From: Paragordius varius | Taxonomy: Eukaryota > Nematomorpha | Reading direction: 5' to 3' | DNA length: 64,000 nt | Assembly: GCA_964247055.1 (NCBI GenBank) | Contig: OZ176054.1 | Location: forward strand, 5,208,001-5,272,000 | Shown here: positions 36,001 through 48,894 of the stretch, one piece after another | Position numbering within the stretch: the first letter of the stretch is position 1 | Layout: each line of letters opens with the position of its first letter | Notes under the pieces: generated by a model | The model's input: only the letters and a program-made list of their open reading frames with translations | What the model was told of the DNA's origin: nothing | Database searches by the model: none | Translations under genes and position numbers: made by a program

Positions 36001-39000
36001 TAAAATAAAATTTTTTGATCTAAAATGTACAATTTAAATTAAACTCCATAAAAAACTGTTTTTTGGCTCAATAAGAGGGTTTTATATAATTAAATTGTTG
36101 GATCTTTGACAAACAATTCTTAAAAAATAGGGCTTTGTGCTTTATTTATACATAAAATGATGATCTTAAGAGCTAATAGTTAATAGACACCTGTATTTAT
36201 TATTAAAAGGTTAAATATAAGGGGGATTAGCTATGTAATATTTAACAGTGGTACGAAATCAAATTAGTATGGATAAATTGTACTTATTTTCACTCTATGA
36301 AATATATAAATTAACGGTTTTTTTCTAAGCAAAAAAATATTACCGGAGATTTCCGGTCTCTTTTTTCTTCTATTAGGGATCTAAAAATACCTTTATAATT
36401 ACTATGATGTTATTATAAATATAATAATTAAATACCCAATTTAGCATTAAAAGTAAAGATTTGAGTGTTGTTATAAACATTTAATGGTGGACTCGATCCT
36501 TAAGATCAGCGAATGTTTCTACTTATTACCGCATCAGGACACTTTTAAAAAATTTCACTAATTATTTTTGTTCAATATTTAATTATCTTTCAATTTTGGC
36601 TGATTATAATCGCTTAAAATTTAGTTTGTTACACGCATTGTTAACAATATTTCATAATAGATTATTATTATAGCAAAGATCGTTGTCGATTTATTGCTTT
36701 TTCAAAGGTATATTTTCACCAGTTTATTCGATTGTAAGCGAGTGATGTTAGCTGTTGTAAAGAGAGATTGGTTTTTTTGGTTAGGTTTTCGATCCAGCGC
36801 ATCTTGCAGCGTCCACGTTTCCTGGATCCTTCGACCTTGCCTGTCATTAGTAGGAATTCCAAGTCATTAGCTCTGGTAATGTGACCAAAGTATGATAATT
36901 TCATTTTGAGGCACATGCCAATCAGGTGTATCTCGGGGTTTATTCTGTCAAGGATTACAGTGTTCTTTATTTTGTCTTTCCAAGTGATTCGAAGTATCTT
37001 CCGCCAGCACCACATTTCGAAGGCGTTAATGTATTTTTCGTCATCCTTTTTTATTGTCCAGGTTTCTGCGTATAACATGCTAGGAAAATATAGTTTCATG
37101 AACTTTTTATTTTACAGTTCATAGAGAAGGTGGCCATATCCTAAGGTACTAAAACTGTTTTCATCATAGCTTTATACGTTTGAAAAAATACTTCATTATA
37201 ATAGTTCTTATGACCCGATGTTGCTGATATAGGTAGGTCTGGTCATAGTTTAAAATTTTGTATCGTTTTTGGTTAAATGAGGACATGGGAAACAAGTCAT
37301 AATCTAATCTCGAGATACTGTTTGCTATACAAACAAAGCAAAAATCAAGCTGGTTATGTCTAACCGAAAACTGCAATTGCCTATTATTTGTGTGATTTAA
37401 CTTCTAAAATTAAAATTTATATACTAACTTGGGTTGTGCATTTGACTGCTTTTTTAAAAAAAGTCCGGTCAGACACAGTCAGATCATATGACCGTGGTCA
37501 TGATCAATTTTTACTTAAGTAATCTGCGATATTGGATTGTGAAAATAATGTTCGTACGACACTTGCGTTTCACTACTGATGTGATATTTTTTCTAAAAAG
37601 TTTATATTATACATTTTTTTGATATTTATTATTTACAAATATTTTAAATCAAATTTAATCAAGAATTTTGTTTTCAAATAAATTTTGCCACATGTTAGTG
37701 GCCTTCTGAAAATTTAAATTAGCTTTTAATACTGGATATTTCAAATAAAATTTTACCAATTTTGTTTTAAACTTTTTTTCATCATTGAAATATCCAATTG
37801 TAAAATGTTTTGTCAAAATTTTAATTCACATATATGGAATAATTGTATATTTTGCAAAGTTTTGATTGTTTTGTGTTTCGAAATAACTGGAATGCTAATG
37901 TTATAACTATGCATGTTTAACAATTTTATATTATTAAATAAACATATTTAAATATTTAATTTATATTTTTTTAAAAAAATATATTAAAAAACAATTAAAT
38001 TTTACTACTTCTCTTCCAAAAAAATTTACCAGCAATTTTCGAAAAACCACTGTTTTTTAAATGACCATGGTCAAAAAATAAATAGTCACTAACTGGGAGA
38101 TGACTTGGTCGGCACAACTTATAACAAACAATTAGGTTTGTTTAATGATTTTTATATATATTTTCAATGTATTAGCATCTTACATACAAATAATATTATC
38201 ATAATTTATATAGACCCTGATGATTTACAGTTCGAAATCAATGAAAAATGCATTAGCTAAGATGGGAATTGGAAACACAGTTTCAACTTTTCATGCATAC
38301 GTTTCAATCCGAATTCATATGAAACGATTACATGCGGTATCCCACAAAACCTCCAAACATCAAGGTTTGAAAACACAAATTCGCCAATTGCCTTCTTTAA
38401 AATTAGTCACGGCAACCTTTTTTGTTTTCTTTATCTTATAATCATATATTTTTTGATATCCCTACTTACTCTCTTAAAAATTATATGTTTGGGTTCTCAT
38501 TAAAATAGTTAAGATGTTGATAGTTGTTCCAGTTTAAAAATATTTGCCATATTTGTCTTTAATTTTTGAATTAATAAAAAATGACCGCAAGCTATATTCA
38601 CAAAATAAGGACAGATTTTTTCACATATTGTTAAAATATGTTTAGCTATGTTGTTCAGCCTCAAAATTTAACCAAAATAAATAATTTATCAATTATTATA
38701 ATCCTAAAGATCGAACTTTATGCGAAGCCGCAAATTCAGATGATGACAATAAAGGGAGCTCATATTTAACACTAAATCCTAGCTCTTCCATATATTACAA
38801 TCCATACCAATTGAATAAATCACAAACACTCTGTAAGGATATTGGAAAGGCTCGCGGTTCCTTTTTGGGAAATTCGTTAAGTCAACAAAATTTGAAAGAT
38901 TATTTATCGCAACCGAATACCCCTACCAAGTTAGGTGCATTTTAATATGATTCATTTTATATTAACAACCAATTTTATTTTATTTTATGATAAAACAGCC

Positions 39001-42000
39001 TAAATTTGGCCATTATTTGATATTTTGAATCAATCACATACCTCTTAGCGTGATAATTATTTTTTAGTAATATTATATATGGCACAACACTTTCAAAAAG
39101 CTAAAATATCCAAAAGTGCCAAATTTTTTGAAATAAAATCCTCCGTCAAAAAGGTCATCACGGAAACAAAATTATATTACATGTCCCAAAATATTTATAC
39201 TATACTGCTGTTATATTTAGTGGTCAGAAATCACAGTTTGACAACAAGAAGAAAACACAAAATATTATCGAACAAAACGCTTGTTTAAACTCTTTGCTAG
39301 ATCACAATTATGGAGACAATTTAATAGTTACTCCACCCTCTCGTATGACTCCCAATCTTGATAACAGGGTCATTAAAATTTTATTGCCTAAAAATGAGGT
39401 TTGAGTTGCGTATTTTAACATAAATTTATTAATTAAATATTGGTTAAGCGAAAAATGGTTAAAAATATTTCGCATTTTTTGATATAATATAATTGTATTT
39501 TTATAAAAAATGTTGAACATCTTAAAATTAGGAAATATATCACCCAAAAGTTATGGTTTGACAATATTATTATAGTTTAAAAGCGATTTATGTGTTTAGT
39601 ATTAATAATGGTTTCGAAAATGGTTAGTGTTTATTGATATAAGCTATGAGTCAAATTTTAAGGTATTACTTGATATATGCAGATATTAGCGAAATATTAT
39701 TTTATAGATTCAAAAAAGTTAAAAACCTTTTTAAATAATTAAGTCATTTTATTTTTAAGTATAATTCGATTCATAAATAGCTTAATATGCTTATAGAAAT
39801 AGCTCGCAAGTAAAAATATTTTTTCCCTAATATTTTGTTTTAATTAACTTTAGAAAGTAGCGATATCTTTAAACAACCCAATTGAACTTGAGGATCTTTT
39901 AATTATGGTATGTTCCAAGTGTCATTATAACCCTGCGGAATATTTTTTCAAATTTGGGAAAACGAATGGCGAACATTTTGTCATATCTGATTTAAGTACC
40001 CTTGTAAATGACATTGTAAGTATTACTAATAATGTATATGGAATCTAAACATCCAATAATAATTTTTATATATTATGAGAAAACGGCAAATTTTATATCA
40101 AATATTTATATGTATTTACACTGATAGATTTTTGATACCGTTGAATTAACTGCCAAAAGTGTTTTTCCAGTAGAATTGAAACGATCCGATTCAACCCAAA
40201 AATTTGGATTCAGTATACAAGCAGAAATTTGTTCTAAAATTCATCGTCCCGATGATTTAGTTGTGTACATTGCCGAAGTCAACTCTAGTGGTATGGGTTA
40301 CAGAAAAGGTCATTCATTCATTGTTGTAAAATTTCAAGTTTTATATTACAGTAATTTTTATATTTAAACATTTAAAAAAAATGTAAAAACAATGAAAAAT
40401 CCATATATATCGGTTTCAGCAATACTTGTTAACATAGTTGTTAAACGATCAAACAGATATTTCTGGTTTAATTAGACCAAATATGTTTTGAAAGTGTCTT
40501 ATACTTAAATCAGGCTGATTTTACCTTTTTAAACTGGTTTAGAGAACTTGAAAATTTTCAACGAATCTCTGAAAAAAACTACTATTTTGTATTAGCTAAT
40601 TTTTAAAATATAAATGATGGCAATTACACTACAAGTTTTATTAATGTAACTACGTTTTCAACATATTGCAAAAGGTGGGTTTTTTAATAACATCGATGGC
40701 TTTAAAAAAATAAAAATCAAGGCAGAACTTATCATTAATGTGTGGCTACAATATGTTAGGCTATTTACAAGCGTATAAATATTGAAAATACGTGCATATC
40801 CCTATTAGATAATATAATTAGAACATAATGTTAAATATAATCTTGATGATATTGTAATGGTAATTAACGGATTGGTTATGTTTTGTAATAACAGTTGTTA
40901 AAATCCGTAATATAAGTCGTACTGATGAGTGCTAACAAGCACGAAACTAGTCTGCGATTACTATTGACGAAGGGTTCCACATATCGTTTATAATTTCTAT
41001 TTATAATTTTAATTATATTTAATTATCCTTTATCGTTATATTACGGATTTTAACAACTGTTATAATCTTGATGATATATTTAATCGTTGTATGATTCATT
41101 TTATGTTTCAGCTCCTTATTTACTTTTATGGACCATTTTTATAATTGATACTTTAGGGCTGTCTTGTGGTGATGAAATAATTTCCATCAACAAAAAAGGT
41201 GTTCATGATTTAGATATGATGTATGTAGAGGCAGTTTTGCAACAATGTTCTCATGTAACACTACTTGTTCGCTCAAGCCAAATTGAACCACCCCGAAGAC
41301 ATCAGGTGCTTGAAACAAAAGTGCAAAAAGAAAAATTATTGACCGACCTGAAAGAAAGGTTATCGGAAAAATCAAAGCTTAAAACATTATCTATGGTAAC
41401 TAGCAGTACAAATAGTTTTATTTCAACAGATGATTCATCTATCCTCTCCAATCCCAAGTATGAAAAGCAGGTCTCCTCCTCCATTTCCAATCCAAATACT
41501 GGAAAAATGAAACTGAAAGAGTCAACATCTATATCATTGACAGAAAAAAGTAAACTTTGAGTAAAACATTAAAACATAAACACACACCGTATATATTCTT
41601 GATTTTTTGTAAGTAATTGCAAAGATTGAAATAGAGGTGTAAATTGGCAGTTCAGGTTTAAAAAACATGGCTATCGTTTGAAGAAAAATATTTGTCTTTA
41701 TGTTTTTTAACATGTTATCTGCAAAATTTTTACTATATAAGTCCTATTTTGGTTGGGTTTTAAAGCGTGTTTTAATACAGCCAAAATAATAGGGAATCAA
41801 TTGAAAAAGGGCCAACCTATCTCTGTTCAATCCCACATACAAGTGTTAGAGAAATTTGATAAATTTTTGGATGAAACGGTCAAAAATGAAAGGAGTTATA
41901 GGACAAACCTCGTTTTCCTATATGAAAATTATATCTTGCCAACTACTATAGAAACTATTCCATTTAAAACCAATAGTAGATTGAAGATAAACAACCTTAA

Positions 42001-45000
42001 CAAAACATTTTATGATTTGATTCATTTTCAACGTATATTTTGTGACGAATTACATGGAATCGTGAATGAAAACTCTGAGGTAATGTTATAACTGATAATT
42101 TTTTCGTAGAATACTTAGTAAATAATCATTAATTCTTTATCGAATTATTAAAATGATATTTTTAAACTTCATGCTTCTTGATAAGCTTGAGGCTCTAATA
42201 ATATGGTAAATTCTTAATCGAATGAATGTATGAATACCTAAAAGTGTTTATCAGTTAATATTAGGATTAAGGATTCGATATCATAATTATTAATATCTTT
42301 GAAAACTCGATTTTAACCGTCGGTTTTTATTATTGAGCGGTTGAAAATATAGCAAATTTTAAATTGTTTCCTTCGATCAGCGCACCCAAATTAATTTATT
42401 TACAAATCCCCTTTTTTATACTATGTGTTGGACGGAAAGGGAAACATTTAAAAATTTAACTCTGCCTTGTTTTTATAAAAGGTAGGGGTTTGTTTTAGTG
42501 AAAGAAAGAGATATATTTTGCACTTTCTTGCATTGAATTTGGTTTTATATTTTAAGGTTATAATAATCATATTTAAGTATAACAAACATCTTACACTAAA
42601 AATTAATTAATGCGACAATTTAATTTACTGCATAGAGAAATTAAAAATAACTTAACTCAAAAACAAGTGTTGTTAAGAATTAGGAATTTCTATATATTAA
42701 CAAAAAAAATTAAGTAATTGAACCGAATGTTACTATAGCAAAATATTTTGATGCTTTAAACAAAAGATACCCTTATTAAATTAAATTATATAATATTATC
42801 TTTCGCAACCTTATATTTATTTATGACATAGCCTAAAACCAAAATCAAATTGTTAGAAGAATTATTTGTATGCCACTCCACTAACTTTAAGTTATATAGT
42901 AATCTATATACCGATTATCATAAAGCCCATAAATATGTTAAACATCAAAAAATGTCTGATTTGGGGAATAAAAGCAACACAACAATAGCTAATAGTGCTA
43001 CATCTATGGCTCATAGAAAAATGTATATGGATCATTTTTTAGCCCAAATATTTGATCACGTGGCACAATACGAATTGTTTTTGGATAAACTTATAGAGTT
43101 TTACAAATATTTTTTACGCCTGGAACAGGAAAAACAACAACATTCCCAATCATATAAAAGTCTAGATGACAACTCCAACGATCAAGCATACCTCCTTAAT
43201 TCATTACAAAAATTATTGTATGTTAAGAATACGCTTCATCTTATTCTAGAGCATATATACGGTATGGAACGGATCCAAAATGAATTTGGTAATGTTTTTA
43301 CCAAATTGATGGAAGACACGAAACACATGATGTTTATAGTTGAATCGAAACAGCAACAAGGAGGAATAGCTAACAAGATAACACGCAAAATATCGGATCA
43401 TACCATTTTACATTCCCCAAACGATGAAAATCTAAAAGATCCGAATATAGAAAGTTTATCATGTGATCTCTCTATCGGTGATTTATTATTATGTGATCAT
43501 GTGGATTGGTTTAATTTCTCAAACAAATGTGTTGTTGTTTCAACACTCAATGAGGACCAAGATAAACATTTCAACAACAATAACATAACGATACTCCCTT
43601 GCATTCTTTTCATCTTTAAAACTGCCATCGTTCTGTTTGGGATAGATCCGAATAAGTTTAAAGAAACCAAACAGGTATAGTTAATGTATGTATATTTTTG
43701 TGCCATTGAAATATTAATTTCATATAAATTCGAATGTTTTTATAATACGAAATTCTCCAATTAATACAGTGTGTTAGGTATTTGGGGCAAAAATTAATTT
43801 GGCCAACTCAAATATATGGCTAATAAAATTTCATAGTTTTCATCATTTTTCCCAAAGTAAAATATTTTTGGGCTTAATATATTTTTGCATTTATATACAT
43901 ACAAAATTTACAATTTTACAAATAAGGCCTGACTAAAAAACTATTTAAAATAATACGTAAATGTTAATTTTTAATATCAAGAATTTTTTTTTAATCCATG
44001 TGGCATTTTTTTATCCTTTTAAAAGTTGTTTTACAAGCATATAAAAAATAACACTTACATATATATTTAAATGTACTTACATGTCCCTTTTCGGTACACA
44101 TATATGAGAGATATATTAACATTGCAATATGTTCCCCTTTTCGCTACATATCTCATTATAGAAATGGTAACATTGCATATGTGTTTTGCCTACTTTGATA
44201 AATATTTAGGTTTGATATAACATTTTTTATAAAATTAGGTATTAATCAGTATGTTATGTGTTGTGCATACTTTGATTTTTAATTTATAAGTTTATATATT
44301 TTTTTTATAAAAAATATTAAGTTTTTATTATTTTTTCAAAAAGAAATTTAGAATAAATGTATAGTTTTTGTGAAGAAGATAGTATAAATGAAAGTTTGCC
44401 ATCAACATTAGATTCAAATTATGGGGACACATTAATAACCCAGACTCAAGAGATCAAAAAAAGTCAGGAAAGATGCCATTTCAATGTGGAAGAATTGATT
44501 AAAAACTTAACTCAAATTCTTGAAAATATTCAGCACATTCATTTTCTTAGGTATTATGAGCACACCAAAAAAATTGTCAAAAATATTTGCTTAAATAAAT
44601 TACCACTTGTAAAATAATTAATTATAAATGGTATTATTTTACCATTTTTCGTGACATTTCTCATTCAGTTTAAATAATTTTAGGTGATATAGTGTTTTCA
44701 AAAAAAGTCAGCAAAATCAAATCAATATTTAAATTTGTATAATACAAGTTTTATTACGCACATAAGCGATTTATATGTTAATTTCAAATATATTTTTTTA
44801 TAGTCTTTTCTGAAATATTTTTTAATTAATTATTAAAAACTTAATTTTAAAAAAAATTATATACAAAACCTAAAAAATTATTTAATGAAGTAGGCACAAC
44901 ACATATGCAATGTTACCATTTCTATAATGAGATATGTAGCGAAAAGGGGAACATATTGCAATGTTAATATATCTCTCATATATGTGTACCGAAAAGGGAC

Positions 45001-46895
45001 ATGTAAGTACATTTAAATATATATGTAAGTGTTATTTTTTATATGCTTGTAAAACAACTTTTAAAAGGATAAAAAAATGCCACATGGATTAAAAAAAAAT
45101 TCTTGATATTAAAAATTAACATTTACTGTAATTAACCTTTTTCATATGCATAATAAATCTAATTGAATTTGACATTCTAAACATTTTTTTACCTCTAATT
45201 TAATATTGTCCTCGGTTCATAACCATACTAATCCTCTGCTACATAATTATATGGAATTTTAACAAAATTTTAACTTATGAATAGTAGCGATTATTGTGAT
45301 TGTATTTATCAATCGTACAAACTTTATTCATTAAATTATATTCAGGGAGGTTCATTATTATCAAATAATTCAAAACATGCGTACTAATTTAATCATTGCT
45401 CCGAAAAATATGGAATCGCAAATAATCACTAATGTAATAAATTTAAGAATTCAATTATAATTAATCGAAAAAAAACCATTAATAACTGTTGGTGGATTAT
45501 TTTTTCAGCAAGTTACCTTTAACATGCTTATGAGAGAATGACTTATTATTTATAACATTAATAAAACGAAAGCGACGTTGTACGGCTATTGATATTTATT
45601 ATCAATTTTACTGTGTAAGCATGTTTTTTTGTTGGTTGGTAAACTATAAATTTAAACCAAAGCTCAAGTATCATTAATTTACTAGTAAGATTTTAGAATG
45701 AAAGATATTTGGAATATATCTAATAAAATTTGATATGAATAAAATCATAGCCCTAGGTAGAATCGGAAAATGTCTGACTGTTAAACCATATATTTTTTTG
45801 GTTTTCTAAATTTGGAAGATATTTTTACTGAACAAAGTATGTGGTTTTTAATTTACATACAGTATAAATGAGTAATAATTGTTATATATTTATTAGCAGG
45901 AAGCATATAAAGCAAAGGGAAAAAATATTGGCCCATAGTTTTTTTTCGCTTACTACTATTAACCAATAATGAGGCACGTTCTTTGCTGTATATGCTATCC
46001 GGCTAAATTTAATAAAAAAAACTAACAATTACTAACAATGTAATTTATCACTATATAATTTGGTATATAGTTCAATCAATATAAAAAAGTTTCGTTGCCA
46101 GAAGAATGCATCACTCATAAAATCCTTATACCTGCCAAAAATATCATAAAAATTACTCCCTTATTTACCAATTACAATAATTTATATCTTTGGGACTTGA
46201 TCTATTTCGATACTTTCATCAAGGGTGGTGCAGCGACTCCGCAACTTTTCTGTGACTTGAGACTATCAACCAGGTAAATATTTAAAAATAGAATTAGTAT
46301 TATGTATTGTGATTGGTTAAAAATTCAAATATAAGTTCCTTCAACTGTATTTTATATATTTTTTACCAAATTTTCATGTTCTAAATATGTTTGCAGGTCC
46401 CATCAATTACGAGAGAGATTCATTGATACCATTTTGCAAATAAAAAATCGCACACTTTCATCATCAACATCTAAAAGTTGTGAAGATATCTCAAAATTGG
46501 TTAAAGCTCTTTCAGCACCACCATTACATCATATGAATAATAGCTTTAATGAACAAACAACAATGCTAAATTTGAATATGGTCTCTAAACTACAACAACC
46601 TTCGTTTACATCAACCAATATTTATTTGAATGAGAAAATAATCGATACAAATGATAAAATATCGGTAGATTTATGTGTGGATGAAAGCTCTACCAACTTT
46701 TCCAATGTTGCTAAAGTTTGGGAAATGACACATATAAGCAATTCTATTGGCAACAAGAAGAATGAAGAGACTTATAATACAACACTTTCTTATTCAACCA
46801 TATCAGTCCTTTCTATAATTCCACCTCGGTCTACTTCACAAGATGTAGTGTATGAGACAAATTGTTTATCGTCACAAGCGCCGACAACAACCTAA
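30061..46895 (+). CDS. sif/TIAM: TIAM/still-life type Rac guanine nucleotide exchange factor
   Basis: A multidomain Rho-family GEF at the membrane/synapse that activates Rac. Eighteen phase-consistent exons: 30061-30215, 30403-30614, 31840-31961, 32534-33454, 33621-33718, 33785-34052, 34896-35039, 35705-35887, 38214-38364, 38710-38929, 39221-39398, 39854-40015, 40128-40308, 41157-41549, 41781-42079, 42832-43674, 46071-46273, 46397-46895 (1,743 aa). Domains: EVH1/WH1 about 52-163 (VWAEVFKV, VWGLNFPHANDATKFM); low-complexity 164-500; PHn about 503-620 (WKRYWVCLKG, MPEHPKKENLFCLS, MENWISALH); CC-Ex 620-750 (MKNMGEAQL, KFRYQCYKASL, LPNPK); Ras-binding about 880-940; PDZ about 945-1030 (FGFS, GLSCGDEIISIN); DH about 1140-1400; PHc about 1440-1600 (SIGDLLLCDHVDW, IFKTAIVLF). 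The DH lacks the usual PIQR..KYPLLL core (reads QIFDH..QYELFL). The start and the exon 10 donor are least certain; an upstream exon is possible. Confidence 0.9.
35888..38213. other. SIF intron 8 with RTE LINE fragment
   Basis: A 2.3-kb intron. Apart from the RTE fragment at 36,716-37,099 it is AT-rich with no recognisable feature. Confidence 0.5.
36716..37099 (-). mobile_element. RTE-type LINE, 3' RT fragment
   Basis: Encodes the polymerase C-terminus: AFEMWCWRKILRITWKDKIK, LSYFGHITRAND, GKVEGSRKRGRCKMRWIENL. It has the same architecture as the 20-kb LINE but clearly different residues, so it belongs to a separate RTE lineage. It is 5'-truncated, the common outcome of target-primed reverse transcription. 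It lies antisense to the SIF gene, within an intron. Confidence 0.8.
40837..41077 (+). mobile_element. 209-bp hammerhead-ribozyme element with 16-bp target-site duplication
   Basis: The element (40,853-41,061) begins TGTAATGGTAATTAACGG and ends CGGATTTTAACAACTGTT. It is flanked by identical 16-bp repeats ATAATCTTGATGATAT at 40,837-40,852 and 41,062-41,077, showing a clean insertion into the SIF intron between exons 13 and 14. Internally, a ~27-bp inverted repeat (around 40,890-40,916 and 41,036-41,062, TTGTTAAAATCCGTAATATA and its complement) encloses a hammerhead ribozyme. It has no ORF. Size and ribozyme type resemble metazoan retrozymes and the ribozymes of Penelope-like elements; mobilising machinery is not in the window. 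Confidence 0.8.
40915..40959 (+). ncRNA. Hammerhead ribozyme, type I, minimal helix III
   Basis: The catalytic core is intact: CUGAUGA at 40,922-40,928, stem II GUGC/GCAC (40,929-40,932 with 40,939-40,942) closing loop UAACAA, and GAAA at 40,943-40,946. Stem I pairs 40,915-40,921 (AGUCGUA with leading A) with 40,953-40,959 (UGCGAUU) by seven pairs including two G-U. Predicted cleavage follows GUC at 40,952. Helix III is the self-complementary ACUAGU (40,946-40,951), too short to close alone, so activity is expected mainly from dimers, as known for newt and Penelope-type hammerheads. Sense strand is the same as SIF. Confidence 0.85.
43957..45126. mobile_element. Foldback element with 239-bp inverted arms
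   Basis: The arms at 43,957-44,195 and 44,888-45,126 are equal in length (239 bp) and nearly identical in inverted orientation, e.g. CTTTTCGGTACACATATATG at one end and its complement at the other. The 692-bp centre carries an 86-codon ORF. No clear target-site duplication is visible. The near identity of the arms implies a young insertion or ongoing conversion. Confidence 0.75.
44357..44617 (+). CDS. Hypothetical 86-aa ORF inside foldback element
   Basis: A true ATG-initiated frame of 86 codons, acidic and polar at the start (CEEDSINESLPSTLDSNYG) and helical-looking at the end (EELIKNLTQILENIQHI). No domain is recognised. The codons fit the host's AT-rich usage. It is not part of the SIF protein: the flanking exons (ending 43,674, starting 46,071) join in phase without it. 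An acceptor-like TTTAG precedes the ATG by a few bases, so it might be an exon captured from another gene by the element. Function unknown. Confidence 0.4.
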   Translation: MYSFCEEDSINESLPSTLDSNYGDTLITQTQEIKKSQERCHFNVEELIKNLTQILENIQHIHFLRYYEHTKKIVKNICLNKLPLVK

Positions 46896-48894
46896 CAACT
46901 ATTAAACAACCGAATTGATTTTTTAAGCCATTCCTTTACCTAAAATATTTTGTCAAATTTCAGAGTATTTTTTGAAGTAACATGATTCACCACGAATAAA
47001 AATTAGTAATAAACCGTAAAATAAATAAGAGTGATTCCATGATGAATTATTAATTTCCATGTTTATTTTTTAAAATTTGGGCATGGGAATGAATAAAATT
47101 TTAGCATAAAAAGATTTTCGTTTCATGTTTACCAAGTCATAAATTGGTATATCGCTTTGTAATATAAAAAATAATCTTAAACGATTGCTAAAATGGACTT
47201 TGTAATATGTATCGAATTCGTATTATCATTAGTGATTATATAGAGGTCCGATCATAAGGATCAAAGCTAATAAATAGCCTAACCCCATTAACTAGACATG
47301 AAAAGTATTGTTAGAAAATATATTCTCTACACTTTTACCAGTGTTAATAATAGCGAAAGCCTATATAATTTTTTAAATTTTATGCAAAAATTTGTGGGTC
47401 ATTGGTTATATGAAAAAATTGGCGCAAAAAATTCGGTAAAAACTATAATAAAGTGCATATTTTATATAATGGAAAAATATTTTTAAGATATCTTTTCGTT
47501 CATACCAATGGTATTAATTTAGAAAAAAATTGGTTCTCTTTTATTATTTATGAGTGAATATAACGTCAATTTTTATAAAATTCATGTATATATGTTAGCT
47601 ATACTTTACAAAATAAGATAAAAAAATTAAAAATAACGTAATTCTTATTATTTTTCCATGAATGCCTGCACGGCTAAAATTTTGACAAGCTTGATGGTTT
47701 AAACTATGTGTACACCATATTTTACTTATAATTATAATACTGATTTTAGCGTATTTCAGTTGCCAAATATGCATAGTAATAAACACCGATTTCACTTAAA
47801 CATTTAATTAAAGTTATAAAAAGGTTCAAAATTTTAATTATTTATCAACGGCTAATCAACTATAGTTCGATTGCTCCTCGCTACTAATTATATCCATACA
47901 TAGACTGGGACTATTTCTGCCATAAGTCTAGATAAATAAAAGTAAAATAACTATCTGATTTAATTAGAAGAGACGAAAGGCTAATATAAATATGGATGCA
48001 TAAAATATTTTAAGAAAAAATTCATAATTAATTTATATATAAACTTTAAAAATTATAAAAGAGTTTTCACCTTAATGGGGTTGTTTATCAGTTTGATTAA
48101 TGGATTTCTTTCCCAATGAAGTCATATCATAGATTTGTAATTTAAAATTGTATGGATTAGAAAAATAACGATTTTAACATTAATTGATGTGAAAACAATG
48201 TTTTTACTTAAAATATTTATTAATTTTTTGTTTATCTATTTTAACTTTTACTTTTATAATATAATATTAGATATAAAGAGTAATCCGAAAGCCATAAAAA
48301 AGCACCTATTTTTTGAAATATTGCAATTAAAATTACACTGTGTGACATTATTAGGGGTGAAATTTATGGAATTTCATAAGTTCGAGTATGATTTGATGTC
48401 ATTATCAAAAAATATGCAATTTTAAGATGATGGTTTTGATAATTTTAAATGGTCCTAAAAAATGTTTTAGCAATTTTATTAAACACTTTTCTCCTTGTGA
48501 TTGACGCAAAGCACGGTTGCGTGATTAAAAATAAAAATATAGGCTAAATTTACATTACTTTGCTTAAAAAACGCCTTATTATATTGCATAAGTTGTGTAA
48601 AACATGTCTGATTATTTATTAAAAACTTTTGTAAATATTTGATGGGCCGATATCAAGAAATTTAAAAAAAGTCAATTTAAGACATTTCGCATTAAAGTGG
48701 GTTAAAGCAAGGATTCCTTATTTTGTATTCAGATCCTTTAAACCATAAATAATGTTCCCGTTTTTTATAACATCTATTATAAAATGATTCTCCGAATATG
48801 TTGTAATGCAAAATACTTTAATTTTAAATAGATTTGATTAGTTTTATATGTTAACAGATATGAAAATATACAGTTTAGAATCTCTTTTTTCCTG

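Larger units (their letters stand above)
43675..46070. other. SIF intron 16 with foldback element
   Basis: A 2.4-kb intron between the DH/PHc exon and the next PHc exon. It holds the foldback element at 43,957-45,126. The remaining sequence is AT-rich with nothing recognised. Confidence 0.5.

Noticed and set aside
44357-44617. 86-codon ORF as an exon of SIF/TIAM
   Set aside because: Exons ending at 43,674 and starting at 46,071 join in phase 0 and continue the PH region without it.
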